Shown one piece after another: positions 5,446 through 7,825 of a stretch of DNA of 7,825 bases; positions within the stretch are counted from its first letter, which is position 1, and the number at the start of each line of letters is the position of its first letter. Source of the DNA: CAVQLX01 sp046727715. GTDB lineage: Bacteria; Desulfobacterota; Binatia; DP-6. The notes beneath the pieces are model-generated. The model was not told the origin of the DNA and did no database searches. It worked only from the letters and a program-made list of their open reading frames with translations. The stretch covers positions 1 through 7,825 of the forward strand of contig JBKPDC010000270.1 in assembly GCA_046727715.1 (NCBI GenBank), read 5' to 3'. The position numbers and the translations under genes are program-made.

Positions 5446-7101
5446 TCACGCCTCGCCGTAGTCCCACGGTGCGCGCCGGGCGAGGTCATCCAGGTGCGCG
5501 TGACCTTCCTCCAGCAAGCCGCGTTTCGCGTCGAAGATCCGCCAGTGGAGGGATGAGCCGAGCAGCGGCTGCGACTCGACCACGATGGCGCGCAGCTCGC
5601 CATCCTCGAATGCGCACTCCTTCTGGATGCACGCGAGTAGCCGGTGGTCGCACAGGTGACCCTCGCCAAAGTTCCAGCCGAGGACGGAGCCGGCGACGTT
5701 CTCGCCGTCGACGTAGTGGTACTCCTCGAAGGGCCGGCCGCCGGTCGCCTTCGGCAGCAGGAGACCGAGGCATCGCCCCTGCAGGTGCAACGAGCGGAAC
5801 GCCATGCCCCGCGAATCCATGCTCGCCGCCTCCGCCGGCGCGAAGCGCTCGAGCTGCTCGCGGAAGAGAGGCGACGCACGCGTCAGCCGCTCGAGCTTCT
5901 TGTGGGCCTCGCCGCGGAAGAGCCAGGCGTTCCACGCCCAGTTGCCGGCGTAGTACCGCATCGCCACCAGAAAGGAGACCTTCGACGGCACGAGGTTGCC
6001 GACGAGCGGCAGGACGAGCAGCGCGACGAACAGGTAGATCGCCAACGGCACCGAATCGACGTCGAGCACGGTCACGTCGGGATGGCCGACGAACAGGAAG
6101 AACGCGGCGTACAGGCTCAGGAGATTCCACTCGAAGACGGCGCCCGCCGGCATGTTGCCGAGGATGAAGCCGTGGAGCATCAGCACGAGGATCATGCCGG
6201 CAACGAGCAGCGGGCCGGGATGCGTCACGAAGAGCAGCGTCAGCGGCGCGGCGAGCTCGAGGAACGTCCCGGCATGCGCCGTCGTCCGGCCGAGGAGCGA
6301 CGGCCGGAGGTCGTCCGGATACGAAACGAACATGCGCCGCCGCAGCGCCGCGCTGCGCACCAGCGGGTTGTTCACGGTCATGACCGGGATCACGTAGCCG
6401 AAGGCGACGGTGAGCTTGGAGACGCCGGCCCAGAACCAGATGGCGAGCTGCACGGCCTTGCAGCCCGCGATCCAGTTCCCGCCGAGGAGGAAGCAGACGA
6501 TCATGGCGAAGTGGTGCTCGACGCGCGCGGCGAGCACGATCGTCTTGTCGGCGAGCGCGCACAGGGGCAGCAGCACGACCACGGGCACGAGCTCGGCCGC
6601 GCCGATGGCGGGCGCGACGAGCGCGCGCGCGAGCGACCCGACGAAGGCCGCGTACAGGGCGACGTCGAGCAGGCTACGCGTGGTTCCGCCGAAGATCGGC
6701 AGGGCCGGCCATGGCGCCAGCTTGATCGTGCCCGGGCGAAGGAAGTGCAGAAAGGCGGTGAACGGCGGCCAGATGTGGAAGCCGAGCGGGCCGCTCATGC
6801 ATCCGAAGCCCATCACTTCGATCAGACATGCCCACAGGAACGCCTTCTGGAAGGCGATCCCCTCGCGCCACCACGAGCCGACGTTCCCGGGGCTGCCGAG
6901 GCCGGGCGTGAAGCTCACGAAGAACATCCAACCGAGGACGAACAGCCCGAGCTTGACGGCGTGGAACAGGTAGGCGGCGATGGGCAGGCCGATTCCCTCG
7001 CGGACGTAGCCCTCGCACCCGGCCCGGACGAGATCGGTGAAGGCCTTCCCGGATGCAGGCTCCACGTCGGCGCGCGCTTGCCGGGCGTCTGGATCGATCA
7101 C
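5446..7101 (-). CDS. DUF3556-family multi-pass membrane protein
   Basis: This is a 551-residue integral membrane protein of a family of unknown function best known from mycobacteria (DUF3556). Family hallmarks visible are FTPGLG (64-69), a WW pair (77-78), FQKAFLWACLIEVMGFG (84-100) and FLRPGTIKLAPWP (120-132), then MRYYAGNWAWNAWLF (381-395) before a soluble C-terminal domain of about 155 residues. I count roughly nine or ten membrane segments between residues 40 and 370. The central part, QLAIWFWAGVSKL (218-230) and then LMLHGFILGNM (307-317) and FEWN (323-326), resembles the HTTM fold of vitamin K-dependent carboxylase relatives; this is my inference. I chose the GTG at 7101 because AAGGGGG lies 5 bases upstream and it leaves the usual short leader before the first membrane segment. 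An ATG at 7143 or 7200 would add 14 or 33 residues. It is followed directly by the 53-residue ORF. Confidence 0.87.
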   Translation of the reverse strand: MIDPDARQARADVEPASGKAFTDLVRAGCEGYVREGIGLPIAAYLFHAVKLGLFVLGWMFFVSFTPGLGSPGNVGSWWREGIAFQKAFLWACLIEVMGFGCMSGPLGFHIWPPFTAFLHFLRPGTIKLAPWPALPIFGGTTRSLLDVALYAAFVGSLARALVAPAIGAAELVPVVVLLPLCALADKTIVLAARVEHHFAMIVCFLLGGNWIAGCKAVQLAIWFWAGVSKLTVAFGYVIPVMTVNNPLVRSAALRRRMFVSYPDDLRPSLLGRTTAHAGTFLELAAPLTLLFVTHPGPLLVAGMILVLMLHGFILGNMPAGAVFEWNLLSLYAAFFLFVGHPDVTVLDVDSVPLAIYLFVALLVLPLVGNLVPSKVSFLVAMRYYAGNWAWNAWLFRGEAHKKLERLTRASPLFREQLERFAPAEAASMDSRGMAFRSLHLQGRCLGLLLPKATGGRPFEEYHYVDGENVAGSVLGWNFGEGHLCDHRLLACIQKECAFEDGELRAIVVESQPLLGSSLHWRIFDAKRGLLEEGHAHLDDLARRAPWDYGEA

Positions 7102-7106
7102 CGTGT

Positions 7107-7113
7107 CCCCCTT
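7107..7113 (-). promoter_or_regulatory. Ribosome binding site for the DUF3556 gene
   Basis: AAGGGGG on the minus strand lies 5 bases before the GTG at 7101. The upstream candidate ATG at 7143 has no purine-rich motif before it, so this site favours the GTG start. Confidence 0.55.
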
Positions 7114-7317
7114 CGCCGCCCATGCGTTGGGCCGTGCCGGCATCGTTGTGTAGCGCGGTTCGGCGACGCATTGCCACCGCGAGCGACAGGCTCGCCGCAC
7201 CGGCGGCGGCGCACGTGTGGCTTCCCAGCAGACGCCCGTGCACGACTGAAGCTGGACGCGCTAGGGGCGTCAGCGCGAGCGTGGGTAGGGCGAGACCGCG
7301 GCTCTTCGCCTTGTTCC

Positions 7318-7503
7318 GCACGGCCCGATGAAGAGGATGAAGCGCGTGAGATCGCTCATCGACCACGGGCGCGGGCGCGCGACCAGCTCGGGATCGACGT
7401 CGTCCGTCGGAATCGGGACCTGAGAGAAGTCATAGAGGAGGTTGTTGGTGAGGATCTGGATCGGGGCCATGGGCACGACTTGGCTTCCGACCAGGACCGA
7501 TTC
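7318..7503 (-). pseudogene. Remnant of an MgtA/MgtB-type Mg2+-transporting P-type ATPase
   Basis: The minus-strand frame translates to a stretch that closely follows the M5-M6 region of magnesium-transporting P3-type ATPases. It reads SVLVGSQVVPMAPIQIL, then TNNLLYDFSQVPIPTDDVD, then RPRPWSMSDLTRFILFIGP. The matching family pattern, as I recall it from MgtB and MgtA, is SVLVASAFxPFLPM, NLxYDxSQxxxPxDxxD, RKPRxWD and RFMLxxGP. Only about 60 residues of a roughly 900-residue protein remain. The ATP-binding domain, the DKTGT phosphorylation site and the last membrane helices are absent from the window. After FIGP the frame reads unrelated Arg-rich sequence to a stop at 7270, and about three residues seem missing before PMAPIQ. 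The most likely start in frame would be an ATG at 7527, but expression seems unlikely to give a functional protein. Codon third positions are still mostly G or C, so decay may be recent. Confidence 0.78.
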
Positions 7504-7521
7504 CGTCGGCCCTGACAGCTC

Positions 7522-7536
7522 AGGCATCAGATGCCT
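7522..7536. repeat. Short inverted repeat, 6-bp arms
   Basis: AGGCAT and ATGCCT flank the 3-base centre CAG, giving a perfect 15-base dyad just beyond the outer end of the ATPase remnant. With one bulged base the pairing extends to TCA and TGA. It could be an operator or a weak hairpin; no run of T follows on either strand. Confidence 0.5.
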
Positions 7537-7570
7537 TGACCGTGCCCCCCCGCACGCACGAGCATGGGGG

Positions 7571-7599
7571 CCGACGGCGGGCCGGCGGCCCGCCGCCGG
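7571..7599. repeat. Strong GC-only inverted repeat upstream of the FG-GAP gene
   Basis: CGGCGGGCC (7575-7583) and GGCCCGCCG (7587-7595) are perfect 9-bp arms around the loop GGC. Pairing continues with CCG and CGG after a single mismatch. It ends about 33 bases before the ribosome site of the FG-GAP gene. If transcribed it would form a very stable stem. There is no T tract on either side, so a classical intrinsic terminator is not supported. Confidence 0.75.
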
Positions 7600-7632
7600 A
7601 GACTGGAGACGGACGGACGCAGCCCTCACCCG

Positions 7633-7638
7633 AGGAGG
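7633..7638 (+). promoter_or_regulatory. Ribosome binding site for the FG-GAP protein gene
   Basis: AGGAGG, a full Shine-Dalgarno sequence, lies 9 bases before the ATG at 7648. It fixes this start over the in-frame ATG at 7672, which falls inside the signal peptide. Confidence 0.75.
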
Positions 7639-7647
7639 AAGCAAGTC

Positions 7648-7825
7648 ATGCGAGGTCATGTGATCACGGGAATGCTGGGAGCGGCGGTCGCGCTGGCGCT
7701 GGCCGCGACGGCGGGCGCCGCGGGGACGCTGCTGATTCAGTACACGGGCACGGGAACCGACCACCTGGGAGGCGCCGTGGCCTTCGGCGACGTGAACGGT
7801 GACGGGACGCCCGACATCATCGTGG
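7648..7825 (+). CDS. Secreted FG-GAP / VCBS repeat protein, N-terminal part only
   Basis: Only 59 codons lie in the window before the right edge. The N-terminus is a clear Sec signal peptide with one basic residue, a long Ala/Leu core (about 6-21) and a probable cleavage around ATAGAA-G (residues 20-26). The mature part soon shows GGAVAFGDVNGDGTPDIIV, the typical start of an FG-GAP/VCBS blade. Its DVNGDGTPD loop has the acidic and Asn/Gly spacing that binds calcium in integrin-like beta-propellers. Such proteins are exported or surface-attached and often long; their role (adhesion, polymer binding, enzyme scaffold) cannot be told from this fragment. It is transcribed away from the DUF3556 gene. 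A strong AGGAGG precedes the ATG, and a GC hairpin lies in its leader. Confidence 0.8.
   Translation, partial: MRGHVITGMLGAAVALALAATAGAAGTLLIQYTGTGTDHLGGAVAFGDVNGDGTPDIIV

Larger units (their letters stand above)
7102..7647. other. Intergenic region with decayed gene and hairpins, between divergent genes
   Basis: About 550 bases lie between the diverging DUF3556 and FG-GAP genes without an intact gene. The stretch 7102-7317 shows no recognisable domain in any frame. The remnant of a Mg2+ P-type ATPase occupies about 7318-7503. Beyond it are a short inverted repeat (7522-7536), a GC-rich hairpin (7571-7599) and the FG-GAP ribosome site. I see no transposase, terminal inverted repeats or attachment site that would explain how the ATPase piece arrived. 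Confidence 0.6.

Noticed and set aside
5644..7515. A 623-codon open frame on the plus strand opposite the DUF3556 gene
   Set aside because: Its translation is dominated by Glu, Arg, His and Gln with no hydrophobic core, as expected from the antisense of a GC-rich membrane protein gene.

Overview
This 7.8 kb window is very GC-rich and densely coding. It looks like chromosomal DNA from an uncultured, environmental high-GC bacterium. The families present are an HpnI-like glycosyltransferase, a lipid-anchored DUF900 hydrolase, an APH-fold phosphotransferase, an F420-type luciferase-like oxidoreductase, a DUF3556 membrane protein and an FG-GAP surface protein. This mix recalls soil lineages such as Binatota, Myxococcota or other former 'deltaproteobacteria', with a flavour shared with mycobacteria (DUF3556, F420 enzymes). 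That placement is inference from gene families; there is no rRNA or other marker gene here.

Layout. The left block is on the minus strand: the 5' part of a membrane GT2/GT21 glycosyltransferase that runs off the left edge (1-877), and upstream of it a DUF900 alpha/beta hydrolase with a lipoprotein signal (1054-2376). A doubtful 122-residue ORF (2366-2734) overlaps the start of the hydrolase. A 330-base gap (2735-3067) holds no convincing gene but carries a perfect tandem 15-bp repeat, each copy containing TTGACA. The middle block is a plus-strand pair, phosphotransferase (3068-4240) and LLM-class oxidoreductase (4237-5259), joined by an ATGA overlap. The right block is a minus-strand pair: a multi-pass DUF3556 protein (7101-5446) followed 2 nt later by a 53-residue ORF with a CSGCH motif (5443-5282). 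It meets the LLM gene tail to tail. Beyond DUF3556 lies about 550 bases without an intact gene. Inside it is a recognisable remnant of an MgtA/MgtB-type Mg2+ P-type ATPase (about 7318-7503), a small inverted repeat and a strong GC hairpin. A secreted FG-GAP/VCBS repeat protein starts at 7648 and runs off the right edge.

How the genes may work together. The phosphotransferase and the F420-type oxidoreductase are almost certainly co-translated and may act on the same small molecule. The DUF3556 protein and the CSGCH microprotein are likewise transcribed together. The left block acts at the cell envelope (lipid glycosylation, lipoprotein hydrolase). I see no complete defence system, CRISPR array, insertion sequence, integrase or RNA gene. 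The points most worth following up are the orphan Mg2+ ATPase fragment, the HTTM-like pattern inside DUF3556 with its coupled microprotein, the TTGACA tandem repeat, and the altered RW motif of the glycosyltransferase.
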